The notes beneath the pieces are model-generated. The model did not search any database. It was given only the letters and a program-made list of their open reading frames with translations, and was not told the origin of the DNA. Source: Alphaproteobacteria bacterium (GTDB taxonomy: Bacteria; Pseudomonadota; Alphaproteobacteria; Rhodobacterales; Rhodobacteraceae). From it: a stretch of 64,000 nt of DNA. The stretch lies in NCBI GenBank assembly GCA_030431825.1, contig JAUIIJ010000014.1, positions 30,709 through 94,708 on the forward strand, given 5' to 3'. Positions 8,478-18,674 of this stretch are shown in pieces. How positions within the stretch are numbered: position 1 is the stretch's first letter; each line of letters begins with the position of its first letter. The translations under genes were made by a program, and so were the position numbers.

Positions 8478-11400
8478 TCCGCAGAACCCTGAGATTCATG
8501 TTCGGAACGATCTATTCGATCCTGGCGCTGGTGGCGCTCGTTCTGTCGCTGTGCACGTGGTATTTCGCACCTTATCTGGGGTGGGGCGACTGGTATCCCT
8601 TTGACAGCGTGACCACCCGCATCGTGACCATCTTCGCGATCTGGGTATTCTTCCTGCTGCTCATGGGGGTCGTCTTCTGGTGGCGCTGGCGCAAGGCGCG
8701 GGCGATGGGCAAGGAGATCGCAGAGACCGTCGAGTCCGATGCCGACGAGGTGTTGAACGAAGAGATCAGCGCGCTGAAGAGCAAGTTCAAGGCGGCGATC
8801 ACCGAATTGCGCAAGTCCAGGAACGGACGGCGGCATCTGAGCGAACTGCCCTGGTATGTGATGATCGGCCCGCCCGGCGCCGGCAAGACCACGGCGATCG
8901 TGAATTCGGGATTGCAGTTCCCGCTGGCGGACAAGACCGGCAAGGCCGCGGTCGGCGGGGTCGGTGGCACGCGCAATTGCGACTGGTGGTTTACCAATCA
9001 GGCGGTGCTGATCGACACGGCGGGGCGCTATACCACGCAGGAAAGCGACAAGGATGCGGACAACGCGGGGTGGCTTGGCTTTCTTGATCTGCTGAGGCGG
9101 CATCGCAAGCGTCAGCCGATCAATGGCGCGATGATCGCGATCAGCCTGAGCGACCTGTCGCTGCAGGATGAAACGACGCAGAAAAGCCATGCGCTGGCGG
9201 TGCGCAGGCGGTTGAACGAACTGCGCGAGCGCCTGGGGGTGCGGTTCCCGGTCTATGTGCTGTTCACCAAGGCGGACCTGATCGCCGGGTTCAGCGAATT
9301 TCACGACAATCTGGGCAAGGAAGAGCGCGAACAGGTCTGGGGATTTACCCTGCCGCTGGATCAGAGCCGTGGCGAGGTCTCGCCGATGGGGGCGTTCGAC
9401 GATGAATTTGCGCTGCTGCTGGGGCAGCTCAATGCGCAGTCGCTCGAACGCATGCAGGCGGAAACCGATCATCAGCGCCGCGCCCTGATTGCCGGATTCC
9501 CGAGCCAGGTCGCCTCGATGCGCCGTGTCGCGCGCGAGTTTCTGAACGAGGTGTTTCAGGACAACCGCTATGAGAAACGCCACATGTTGCGCGGGGTCTA
9601 TTTCACGTCGGGCACGCAGGAGGGCACGCCGATCGACCGGCTGATGCTGAACATGGCGCAGACCTTTGGCATCGGGCGTCAGGCCATCGGGTCCGGCCAG
9701 GGCACGGGACGGTCCTATTTCCTGACCCGGCTGTTCGAACAGGTGATCTTCCCCGAGGCGGGGCTCGTGTCATCCGATGACAAGGTCGAGCGACGCTATC
9801 GCTGGGCGCGCGTCGCGGCGATAGCGGCCACGGTTTTGGTTGCGCTGACCACCGGAAGCCTGTGGATCCGCAGCTATCTTGGAAATTCAGAGTTGCTCGA
9901 TCAGGCCGAGGCGCAGGTGCAGGCCTATCAGGCGGCGGCGGCCACACTGCCGCCCAGCCCGGTGGGCGATACCGACCTGCCACCGGTGGTCGATGCGTTG
10001 AACATTCTGCGGGACATGCCCGGCAACCCGGTACTCAGCGATCCGGCCCCCGACCGCAGCGTCACCTACGGATTGTACCAGGGCGAAGTCATCGGGACAC
10101 AGGCGGCGCAGACCTATCGCGCCGCGCTGAACCAGCGTTTCCTGCCGCGATTGCTGTTGCGGCTGGAAGAGCAGATGGCCGCCAACATGAACAACACCGA
10201 GTTGCTCTACGAGGCGCTCAAGATCTACCTGATGCTCGGCCTTCAGGGACCGATGAATGCGGACCTGGTCAGGGAATGGCTGCAGATCGACTGGTCGCTC
10301 GCCTATTCCGGCCCTGCGCGCGACACCTTGCGGCGCGACCTCGCGGATCATCTCGATGCCCTGTTGTCGCAGCCGATGGAAGAGATCTCCCTGAACGGCC
10401 CGCTGGTCGAGCAGGTGCAGGGCCTGCTGCTAGAAATGCCGTTGTCGCAGCGCGTCTACAACGGCATCATCAACAGCCCGCAGGCCACCGGCCTGCCGGA
10501 ATGGCGCATCACCGAGGCCGGCGGCCCGGCAGTGCAACGGGTTCTGGTACGCTCGTCGGGCAAACCGCTCAGCGATGGGGTCGAGGGAATTTTCACCTAT
10601 GACGGGTTCAACAACGTCTTCCTGAACGAGGCGGTGGATGTCGCCGCGCGCGTTGCCAGTGAAAGCTGGGTTTTGGGACCGCGTGGCGAAGCCGAGCAGA
10701 CCGAAGCGGCGCTTGTCGCGCTGAGCCGGGATGTTCTGAACCTGTACTACAACGATTACATTGCCCGTTACGACGCGGTGCTGGGCGATATCGACATCAT
10801 ACCGATGGAAAGCCTGTCGCACGCAGTGGAGGTCACGAATGTTCTGTCCGGCCCGACCTCGCCCATCGTCAACATCCTCATCGGGATCTCGGACGAGACC
10901 CGATTGACCGAAGACCGCGCGGTGCTCGACACCAGCGAACTCAAGACCGGGGCGAGCGCCGCGGCCGCGATTGAATCCCGGTCCACGCTGAGTGCGCAGG
11001 CGCAGGTCATGTTGCGAGCCCTGTCGCGTGCCGCCGCGGCCAACTCAGGTGCGCCGCCCCGTCCGCCGGGTGCCTATGTCGAGGATCGTTTTGCCTGGCT
11101 GCATCAGCTTGTCGACCGCCCCGAGGGGCAACCCTCGCAACTTGACGGGCTGATGGGATCTCTGACCAATGTCTATCAGGAGCTGAACAAGATGTCGTTC
11201 AGCGGAGTCAGCAGCAGCGCCGAAGGTGGTGCCGCGATCCAGCAGTTTCAGCAGGCCGCCAGCCGCATCGACGGACCGATCCAACGCTGGGCGTCGCAGA
11301 TCACCACCGGCTCGTCCGGGATTGCGGCGGATGGCACGCGCGCGTCGATCAACGCCAGCTGGCAGGCCAGCGTGTTGCCGTTCTGCGAACAGGCGCTGAG

Positions 11401-12043
11401 CAATCGCTATCCGTTCAACCGCCGCGCGGGTGCCGATGTCGCCATGCAGGATTTCGCCCGGCTGTTTGCGCCACAGGGGCTGATCGACTCGTTCTTTACC
11501 GAACACCTGATCCGCTATGTCGATACCAGAACCCGGCCGTGGTCGTGGAAGCGGGTCAATGACGTGGATCTGGGCATTTCGCAATCGGTGCTGGAACAGA
11601 TGCAATACGCCGCCGAGATACGCGACGCGTTCTTTGCCGCGGGTCCGACGCCGGCGGTACAGTTCCAGATCACGCCCGAGGCTCTGGACCCCAAGGCCAA
11701 GTCGGTGTCACTCGAAATCGACGGCCAAGCGGTCGAATTTGCGCATCGTGGCGGCCAGCCCAACCCGGTGGCGGTGACATGGCCCGGCTCGGTCGGATTG
11801 GCGCGGGTGACATTTCAGCCGGACAGGAAGAATATCGAGAGCACGCTGTCGCGGGATGGCCCGTGGGGGTGGTTCCGGTTGCTGGATGCGGCGGAGGTAC
11901 GCCGCACCAACGTGTCGGACCGCAAGCGCGTGATCTTCAATGTGGGTGGCCGCATCGCGATCTTCCAGTTGCAGTCGGGCTCCGTGATCAACCCGTTTGC
12001 CCTGCCGGCACTGGCCAAGTTCAATTGTCCAAAGTCGATGTGA
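8474..12043 (+). CDS. tssM: T6SS membrane ATPase-like protein TssM (IcmF)
   Basis: The IcmF-family backbone of the T6SS membrane complex. Two N-terminal transmembrane helices (~12-34 and ~48-72) precede a cytoplasmic GTPase-like domain with an intact Walker A (GPPGAGKTT, ~residues 133-141) and DTAGRY as Walker B. A third transmembrane helix lies at ~443-463 (VAAIAATVLVALTTGSLWI). The remaining ~720 residues are the periplasmic domain, including WKRVNDVDLGISQSVLEQMQ split across the conserved IcmF C-terminal region. It has 1189 residues, as usual. The start overlaps the tssL stop (ATGA) and the stop overlaps tagF, so the block is translationally coupled. Many TssM lack a working Walker A, so its conservation here is noteworthy. 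Confidence 0.95.
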   Translation: MIRRTLRFMFGTIYSILALVALVLSLCTWYFAPYLGWGDWYPFDSVTTRIVTIFAIWVFFLLLMGVVFWWRWRKARAMGKEIAETVESDADEVLNEEISALKSKFKAAITELRKSRNGRRHLSELPWYVMIGPPGAGKTTAIVNSGLQFPLADKTGKAAVGGVGGTRNCDWWFTNQAVLIDTAGRYTTQESDKDADNAGWLGFLDLLRRHRKRQPINGAMIAISLSDLSLQDETTQKSHALAVRRRLNELRERLGVRFPVYVLFTKADLIAGFSEFHDNLGKEEREQVWGFTLPLDQSRGEVSPMGAFDDEFALLLGQLNAQSLERMQAETDHQRRALIAGFPSQVASMRRVAREFLNEVFQDNRYEKRHMLRGVYFTSGTQEGTPIDRLMLNMAQTFGIGRQAIGSGQGTGRSYFLTRLFEQVIFPEAGLVSSDDKVERRYRWARVAAIAATVLVALTTGSLWIRSYLGNSELLDQAEAQVQAYQAAAATLPPSPVGDTDLPPVVDALNILRDMPGNPVLSDPAPDRSVTYGLYQGEVIGTQAAQTYRAALNQRFLPRLLLRLEEQMAANMNNTELLYEALKIYLMLGLQGPMNADLVREWLQIDWSLAYSGPARDTLRRDLADHLDALLSQPMEEISLNGPLVEQVQGLLLEMPLSQRVYNGIINSPQATGLPEWRITEAGGPAVQRVLVRSSGKPLSDGVEGIFTYDGFNNVFLNEAVDVAARVASESWVLGPRGEAEQTEAALVALSRDVLNLYYNDYIARYDAVLGDIDIIPMESLSHAVEVTNVLSGPTSPIVNILIGISDETRLTEDRAVLDTSELKTGASAAAAIESRSTLSAQAQVMLRALSRAAAANSGAPPRPPGAYVEDRFAWLHQLVDRPEGQPSQLDGLMGSLTNVYQELNKMSFSGVSSSAEGGAAIQQFQQAASRIDGPIQRWASQITTGSSGIAADGTRASINASWQASVLPFCEQALSNRYPFNRRAGADVAMQDFARLFAPQGLIDSFFTEHLIRYVDTRTRPWSWKRVNDVDLGISQSVLEQMQYAAEIRDAFFAAGPTPAVQFQITPEALDPKAKSVSLEIDGQAVEFAHRGGQPNPVAVTWPGSVGLARVTFQPDRKNIESTLSRDGPWGWFRLLDAAEVRRTNVSDRKRVIFNVGGRIAIFQLQSGSVINPFALPALAKFNCPKSM

Positions 12044-12714
12044 TGGCCGGGGCGTTCGGTGCGTTTGGCAAGATGCCCACTGTCGGGGATTTCTTTCGGT
12101 TGAACACTCCGGCGGGTTTCGTCTCGGTCTGGGATGACTGGATGCAGCGCAGCATGCTGGCGGCGCAGACCGCCCTCGGACGGCAATGGGACGATCACTA
12201 CATGTCATCCCCGATCTGGCGCTTCTGCCTGGCGCCGACACTGGCCGGTGCGCCCAAGATCATCGGTGTGCTGATGCCTTCGGTTGATCGTGTCGGGCGG
12301 CGATTTCCGCTGACTCTGATGGCGCCGTTTTCATCGCCGGGCACGATTGCGTCAGACCACTTTCGCGCCGCCCGATTATTTGAGAGACTGGAGGCGCTTG
12401 CCCTGGACGCATTGGAAGACGACATGAGCCGTGAAAAGCTTGAACAGAGGCTCGCCGAAATCCCGCCCCTCGCCGCGGGATGTTCGCCGTCGGTGTCACG
12501 CACCGGTCATTGCATCACGATGACGGGCAGCGATGTGGTCGCAGACCTTGCCGCCGACCGCATCGCGGATGTCTGTGCACGTCCGAGCATCTGGAGCGCG
12601 ATGACAGGTGACGCGCAGCGGCTGATGCTGTGCGATGGCCTGCCGGAGGGACCGTCGGCCGTGGGCCTTTTTCACATGGACGCACCGATCTGGCGCTCTG
12701 GCCAGACCGCATGA
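12043..12714 (+). CDS. tagF: T6SS-associated protein TagF
   Basis: TagF is a post-translational repressor of T6SS assembly in Pseudomonas aeruginosa and interacts with Fha in Agrobacterium. The N-terminus AFGAFGKMPTVGDFFRLN is the strong family signature (usually GxYGKLPxxGDFxxR). SPIWRFCLAP and the VDRVGRRFPLTL segment also fit. I set the start at ATG 12043, overlapping the tssM TGA (ATGA). In-frame upstream codons exist, but they would add residues translated from tssM in another frame with no family similarity. The product is 223 residues, typical of stand-alone TagF. In Agrobacterium TagF is fused to PppA; here they are separate genes overlapping by 4 bp. Confidence 0.93.
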   Translation: MAGAFGAFGKMPTVGDFFRLNTPAGFVSVWDDWMQRSMLAAQTALGRQWDDHYMSSPIWRFCLAPTLAGAPKIIGVLMPSVDRVGRRFPLTLMAPFSSPGTIASDHFRAARLFERLEALALDALEDDMSREKLEQRLAEIPPLAAGCSPSVSRTGHCITMTGSDVVADLAADRIADVCARPSIWSAMTGDAQRLMLCDGLPEGPSAVGLFHMDAPIWRSGQTA

Positions 12715-13424
12715 GCGGGGTTCGCTATAACGCCCGAACCCATGTGGGACATAAACGCAAGGTCAATGAGGATTCCTTGCTTGCGCTGCCCGAGCAGAGC
12801 ATCTGGATGGTGTCGGACGGGATGGGCGGGCATGACGCCGGCGATTATGCCAGCCGGCTGATTGCGGACAGGGTTGCGATGATCCCGGCGGGGCTCAACC
12901 CGACGGAGCGGATGCATGCGCTTCGCAATGCGATAACTGAATCGCATGATATTATCCTCGGGGAAGCCACCGCGCGCGGGCGGGGCATTATCGGGGCAAC
13001 CGTTGCCGCGCTGATGATCGCAAAGGGGCATTTCGTCGGGCTCTGGGCCGGGGACAGCCGGATATACCGGCTTCGCGACGGTCAGATAGAACTCCTGACC
13101 ACCGACCATTCCGCCGTGGCGGAGCTTGTTCTCGACGGTCAGATGACGTGGGACGAGGCCGATCAGCACCCGCAATCCAACGCGATCACCCGTGCAGTCG
13201 GGGTGGGGGACAGGTTGGAACTCGACAAGATACGCGGCGACGCCCTGCGCGGTGATCGGTTCCTGATCTGCTCGGACGGGCTGACGAAATATGCAACCTT
13301 CGCGGTCCTGCAATCCGTGCTGTCGCGTGAACCGCTCGAGACGGTCTCCGACCGGCTGATCGAAATCGCCCTCGACGGCGGCGGCGCGGACAATATCACC
13401 GCTGTCGTTCTGGACGTGCTCTGA
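12711..13424 (+). CDS. pppA: T6SS PP2C-family protein phosphatase PppA
   Basis: A metal-dependent Ser/Thr phosphatase that reverses PpkA phosphorylation and so resets the T6SS. The PP2C motifs appear in order: KVNEDSLLAL, VSDGMGGHDAGDYAS, GDSRIYRLRDGQI, LTTDHS, CSDGLTKYA and DNITAVVLDVL, supplying the metal-binding aspartates. The ATG at 12711 overlaps the tagF stop (ATGA). The 237-residue product matches stand-alone PppA. The gene ends 4 bp before the end of the oppositely oriented kinase gene ppkA, so the antagonistic pair is arranged tail to tail. Confidence 0.95.
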   Translation: MSGVRYNARTHVGHKRKVNEDSLLALPEQSIWMVSDGMGGHDAGDYASRLIADRVAMIPAGLNPTERMHALRNAITESHDIILGEATARGRGIIGATVAALMIAKGHFVGLWAGDSRIYRLRDGQIELLTTDHSAVAELVLDGQMTWDEADQHPQSNAITRAVGVGDRLELDKIRGDALRGDRFLICSDGLTKYATFAVLQSVLSREPLETVSDRLIEIALDGGGADNITAVVLDVL

Positions 13425-13428
13425 ACAC

Positions 13429-15609
13429 TCAGGGCGTCGCCGTGGTCAGGATGCGGCTGTCGAGCGACAGGATACTGGCCTGATTTGCCTCGACGTGATC
13501 CTTGAGCGCCGCTGCATAGCCGCTTGCCGATTCAGATGTGGGGCGCAGCCCGTCGAACAGCGGTTCGCTGGAGTGAAGCACGATCACCTTGCTCTTGCCC
13601 AGCGAACTGTCATCGACGGTAAAGCCGATGCGGTTCTCGCGGGCGGCTTCTTCGACGCTGTAGGCTACCCGTACCTTGATCGGGCCCGTCTGCCCGTCGC
13701 GCAGCGCCGCCACCGCGTTTGCCTGCCGGTTCAGATTAGGCAACAGATGATAAACGTTTCCGGAAACATCGAGGATCGAGACGGTCAGGTAGCCGTCGGT
13801 CACATCCGCAGGCAATGCGATGTCGATTATCGGGTTCTCACCCACAAAAAACCGGCCGGACGGGTTTGGCTCATTCCGTCCGCCGACAATGAAATCTATG
13901 CCGATGCCCCCCGGAGGCGCCTTTGGCAGGTTGCTTTCGATGAGGCAGAGCGTGGGGTTCAGAACGTCAACATCCACGGCGACGTTTCGCTCCCCCGCAA
14001 TCGCGCTCAGCGCGTCGAACAAGCCGATGCGGGTTGCCGTTTCGGCCACCTTTCCCGTCACCGTGATCGGGCTCTGCGGTCCATATCCCACGGGCGTTGC
14101 CCCCGGCGTCGCGATCGGGCCGCAATCCGCGAGTTCTTCCAGCACGGCAGTGACCTCGCCGGTTGGCAGGAACAGGGGGATCAGTTCGATATCCGCACGT
14201 CCCGACAGCGCACCGGGCAGGCCATCGGCAAAGGTCCGGCTGAGGCGGGCGTGCAAGGCGGTGTCGGTGGTCGAGCCGCTGATCCGTGCGTTGTTGCCGT
14301 CAAGCACCAGCCGCCATTCGTCAAGATCGCGCAGGTCCGACAGCGTCGCCATGACATCGTTGCCCCAACTGTCGGCAATATTGCCGGTGGCAAGTCTCAG
14401 ATCGGTTGTTCCTGACAGACCTGCCATCCACTCGTCCAGCGCCGCACGCACCTGCTCCGAAGGAACGTTTCCGGTGGCGCGGGGCCGCTCGTCCGCGGGA
14501 TAGTCGACGATGAGTTCATACGGATCGGCAACCGGGTATTGCGGCCCAAGTAACTCGTCGAACAGCCCGCCGAAATACCCGCCGATACCACCAACGAGCA
14601 GGGCCAGCACGACAACGAGGCCGACAAACCCGCCGCGTGACCTGCGCGGTTCGTCACGCGCGGGCGAGGGGGGGGATACAGGCGGGGACGCAGACGGGGC
14701 GGCGGGAGATGGATCGGGTTCGGGTGCCGGATCGTCGGCGCGGGGCGGTGGAAAGATCACGGTTGCGTCCGGATCCGCGCCTGCCTCGTTCTCGCGCAGA
14801 TAGGCCAGAACCTCGGCCGCCGTCTGGAAACGGGCGTCGGGGTCGGGCGCGGCCATGCGATCGATCAGGGTCCTGAGCGGCTCGGGCACGCCCGAAGTGT
14901 CGAGCGGCTCGCTCTTTTTCCTGACCACCTCCATCGGGTTCTTGCCGACATCGGGCGACGTTCCGCGAAAATTCGCCAGTAACATCGCACCGAGCGAATA
15001 GATATCGGAACGCGCGTCGGTCTGACCGTTCAGTTGTTCGGGCGCGGCATAGGCGTATTTTCCGGCGAATTCGTTCCCGACGATGGTCTGAGCGCCCGGA
15101 TTGGTGTCCTTGGCGATGCCGAAATCGATGATCACCGCTTCTGCCGGGTTGCCGTTGCGCAGGATGATGTTGTCCGGGCTGAGGTCGCGATGCACGATGT
15201 TGCGCTTGTGCGCCGCCTCGAGTCCTTCGGCGACGCGACGACACACGGTCAGCAGATCCTCGGCGGACATCGGGCCTTCGCGCAGTTTCCTGTCCAGACC
15301 CGGACCGTCGACATAGTCCATGACAAGATAGACCAATCCGTCCTGCGTGCGGTGGTTTTCGGAATACCGTACCACGGCGTCATGGCGGATCTCGCGGATC
15401 TCCTCTTCGCGGGTCAGCAGGACAAGGTAATCGTCATTTGCGGAAAACTCGGCTTTCAGGACCTTGAGCGCGGCGAGTCGCCCCGAGATCTCGCTGCGTG
15501 CCTTGTAAACTTCCGAGGTGCCGCCGCGCCCGAGCATTGCTTCGACGCGGTAGGTGTTGTTCAGCACATCACCGGGCTGAAACGTATCCGTGGGGCGTGA
15601 GTCGATCAT
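13429..15609 (-). CDS. ppkA: T6SS Ser/Thr protein kinase PpkA
   Basis: A transmembrane Hanks-type kinase that turns on T6SS assembly. The kinase domain (~19-285) has the glycine loop LGRGGTSEVY, Lys49 in ALKVL, the catalytic HRDLSPDN (HRD at 140-142) and DFG at 162-164, so it should be active. A proline-rich segment follows, then one membrane helix (~325-345, LVVVLALLVGGIGGYFGG), then ~380 periplasmic residues. These end in a DUF4384-like beta domain (VSILDVSGNVYHLLPN), a domain often attached to such kinases. It is convergent with pppA and lies 47 bp downstream of an OmpA-family gene on the same strand, so those two probably share a transcript. Confidence 0.92.
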   Translation of the reverse strand: MIDSRPTDTFQPGDVLNNTYRVEAMLGRGGTSEVYKARSEISGRLAALKVLKAEFSANDDYLVLLTREEEIREIRHDAVVRYSENHRTQDGLVYLVMDYVDGPGLDRKLREGPMSAEDLLTVCRRVAEGLEAAHKRNIVHRDLSPDNIILRNGNPAEAVIIDFGIAKDTNPGAQTIVGNEFAGKYAYAAPEQLNGQTDARSDIYSLGAMLLANFRGTSPDVGKNPMEVVRKKSEPLDTSGVPEPLRTLIDRMAAPDPDARFQTAAEVLAYLRENEAGADPDATVIFPPPRADDPAPEPDPSPAAPSASPPVSPPSPARDEPRRSRGGFVGLVVVLALLVGGIGGYFGGLFDELLGPQYPVADPYELIVDYPADERPRATGNVPSEQVRAALDEWMAGLSGTTDLRLATGNIADSWGNDVMATLSDLRDLDEWRLVLDGNNARISGSTTDTALHARLSRTFADGLPGALSGRADIELIPLFLPTGEVTAVLEELADCGPIATPGATPVGYGPQSPITVTGKVAETATRIGLFDALSAIAGERNVAVDVDVLNPTLCLIESNLPKAPPGGIGIDFIVGGRNEPNPSGRFFVGENPIIDIALPADVTDGYLTVSILDVSGNVYHLLPNLNRQANAVAALRDGQTGPIKVRVAYSVEEAARENRIGFTVDDSSLGKSKVIVLHSSEPLFDGLRPTSESASGYAAALKDHVEANQASILSLDSRILTTATP

Positions 15610-15656
15610 GTCTCAGCCCCTTGCTACATCTGGTCCTGCTTCAAACGTCAGCGGTC

Positions 15657-16229
15657 TCAGCCCAATGCCTGGAATTCGACCCGGCGATTGACATCTGCCC
15701 TCGGGTTGGCGGCGTCATATGGGGCGCTTTCGCCCATGCCGATCGCCTCGATCCGGTTTTCGGCAAGCCCGCAATCATCGACCAGGTGACGCTTGACCTC
15801 CTGCGCGCGCAGCAGCGACAGCCGTTCGTTATAGGATGCGGTTCCGGAACTGTCGGTATGGCCGACCACCTGATAGACCGCCACATCGACCGACTTCATG
15901 ACCTCGCAGAGCGTCACGAGCTTGGGTTTCTGATCGTCCCGCAACGCGGCGCTGTCAAAATCAAAGGCGATCTGGATATTGACTTGTTCTTCGGGTGTGA
16001 CTGCCGCGTATTCCTTGGCTGCAGCGGGCGCGACGGTGGCGGTCTCGGTCGTATCGCCCTGCGGTGCGCTGGGCACGATCACCAGTCCCCGGGTCTTCTG
16101 CTTCTTGAACGCATCCGCGATTTCTTCGGCTGTCATCTCGTCCGCAGTCTGGGCGACGAGCGTGCCGGGAACGGCATGGCCAAGGCCAAGGACAAGCGCA
16201 AATGCAAAAACTCTGGAAAAACAAACCAT
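15657..16229 (-). CDS. OmpA-family peptidoglycan-binding protein
   Basis: A 190-residue exported protein: an N-terminal signal peptide (hydrophobic FAFALVLGLGHAV, probable cleavage after TLVAQ or nearby), then a linker, then an OmpA domain (~85-188). This carries the family motifs FDFDSAALRDDQ, VVGHTDSSGTASYNERLS and NRRVEF. There is no lipobox cysteine, so it is probably soluble in the periplasm. It precedes ppkA on the same strand. Together with the OmpA domain of TssL, it is the second peptidoglycan-anchoring module in this locus. It may stabilise the secretion complex, but that rests only on position. AAAGGA lies a few bases before the ATG. Confidence 0.88.
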   Translation of the reverse strand: MVCFSRVFAFALVLGLGHAVPGTLVAQTADEMTAEEIADAFKKQKTRGLVIVPSAPQGDTTETATVAPAAAKEYAAVTPEEQVNIQIAFDFDSAALRDDQKPKLVTLCEVMKSVDVAVYQVVGHTDSSGTASYNERLSLLRAQEVKRHLVDDCGLAENRIEAIGMGESAPYDAANPRADVNRRVEFQALG

Positions 16230-16412
16230 CTTGCGTCCTTTGCTGCTGTCGAAAGTTACCGTTGAAACTGTACACGACGCATCGGCATGTCACAACGGTT
16301 TTGCAACCATTCGATGCAGTCGCATTATTCCGTTTCTCTTCGTGTTCGAGGAAAAAAGCGCTTTACTCGCTGTACTGAAGCAGGCTGAATTGCCCGAAAC
16401 GATGAGGACGTG

Positions 16413-17255
16413 ATGCGATTTCTCCCGGCGATCATCATTGCCGTCGCCCTGGTATTGGCGCCTGCCATTTTCCTGGGGTTGAACTATCTCTTGTCCGAAG
16501 AGGATTTTCAGGGGTCTGCAGTGGATTCCGGTGCGCGGATCGAGATCGAGATGCTGCGCCAGCAGATCGAGGATTTGCAGAACCGCATGAAGGCACAGGA
16601 GAGCCAGATCGCAGGGCTGGCGGCGGGGATGGGGCGGCAAAACACGCTTGCGCCAAATCCGGATGACGAAGACGCGATCCTGCGGGGCACCGGGCCGAAT
16701 GACATCATCGACGCCTATGCGCAGGTTGTGCTGATCGCCGATCGGCTGAATGTGAACCGGGGGCTGCAGGTTGCCGGTCCGCGCTATCTCGAGGAAAAAC
16801 TCGGACGCCCGCGCGACACGCTGAGCGACACCTGCGAACCGATGACGAACCAGGCGCTGGCGAGCAAGCTGGTGCTGGAAAATGTCGGGCCCATTCGGGT
16901 TCAGATGCTCAAGCCGGCGGCGGATTCGTTGCGCCGGGTGTTTGAAAACGTGCGGCGCGCCGACCCCGACCTGTATGCGCGGATCAACACCTCGGGATCG
17001 CTGTGTGTGCGGCGGATACGCGGTACCGTGAACAGCCTGTCCACCCACAGCTACGGGCTCGCGCTTGATCTCAATATCGACGGGCATCTGGATAATTTCA
17101 CCGACGGCAAGACACAGCTGGGCCTGACGATCCTGGCCGATTTCTTTCATGCCGAAGGCTGGGTCTGGGGCGCTGGCTTCCGACGCGAGGACAGCATGCA
17201 TTTCGAGATCAGCCGTCGCCAGCTTGACGAATGGATCGCGAAAGGAATGCTTTGA
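16413..17255 (+). CDS. Membrane-anchored M15-type D-Ala-D-Ala carboxypeptidase-like protein
   Basis: The N-terminus is one hydrophobic helix (residues ~3-25, LPAIIIAVALVLAPAIFLGL) followed by a probable coiled coil (IEIEMLRQQIEDLQNRMKAQ), so the enzyme is likely tethered to the inner membrane facing the periplasm. The C-terminal half carries the zinc-peptidase signature of the M15/VanY extended family: STHSYGLALDLNID (His and Asp ligands) and DSMHFEIS (His ligand), plus CVRRIRGTVNSLS. It should cleave stem peptides of peptidoglycan. ATG 16413 follows GAGGA; a GTG codon directly before it is in frame too. It stands divergent from the ompA-ppkA pair, so a link to T6SS wall passage is possible but unproven. 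Confidence 0.82.
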   Translation: MRFLPAIIIAVALVLAPAIFLGLNYLLSEEDFQGSAVDSGARIEIEMLRQQIEDLQNRMKAQESQIAGLAAGMGRQNTLAPNPDDEDAILRGTGPNDIIDAYAQVVLIADRLNVNRGLQVAGPRYLEEKLGRPRDTLSDTCEPMTNQALASKLVLENVGPIRVQMLKPAADSLRRVFENVRRADPDLYARINTSGSLCVRRIRGTVNSLSTHSYGLALDLNIDGHLDNFTDGKTQLGLTILADFFHAEGWVWGAGFRREDSMHFEISRRQLDEWIAKGML

Positions 17256-17267
17256 TTCCAATGCAGT

Positions 17268-17290
17268 GCGAAGCTCTTCGGGATGTTTTT
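17268..17290 (+). terminator. Weak candidate Rho-independent terminator after the M15 gene
   Basis: A short hairpin (CGAA, loop GCTC, TTCG) at 17269-17280 is followed after GGATG by five Ts at 17286-17290. The stem is only four to five pairs, so this is weak evidence; it sits 13 bp after the stop codon where a terminator would be expected. The rest of the interval to 17440 shows one further GCGCC/GGCGC hairpin (17384-17397) and no gene. Confidence 0.3.
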
Positions 17291-17428
17291 CTTCGGACAC
17301 TTCCCTATCGCCCGCGTTGCTGCAATAGTATTCCGATCAAGCGAATTGCGGGCCGGGGCCACACCGGGCTGCCGTCGATGAACAGCGCCTTCCGGCGCCC
17401 CTTGCCGGTAGATGACCCATCCTTCTGA

Positions 17429-18673
<1,245 letters not shown>

Positions 18674-18674
18674 C

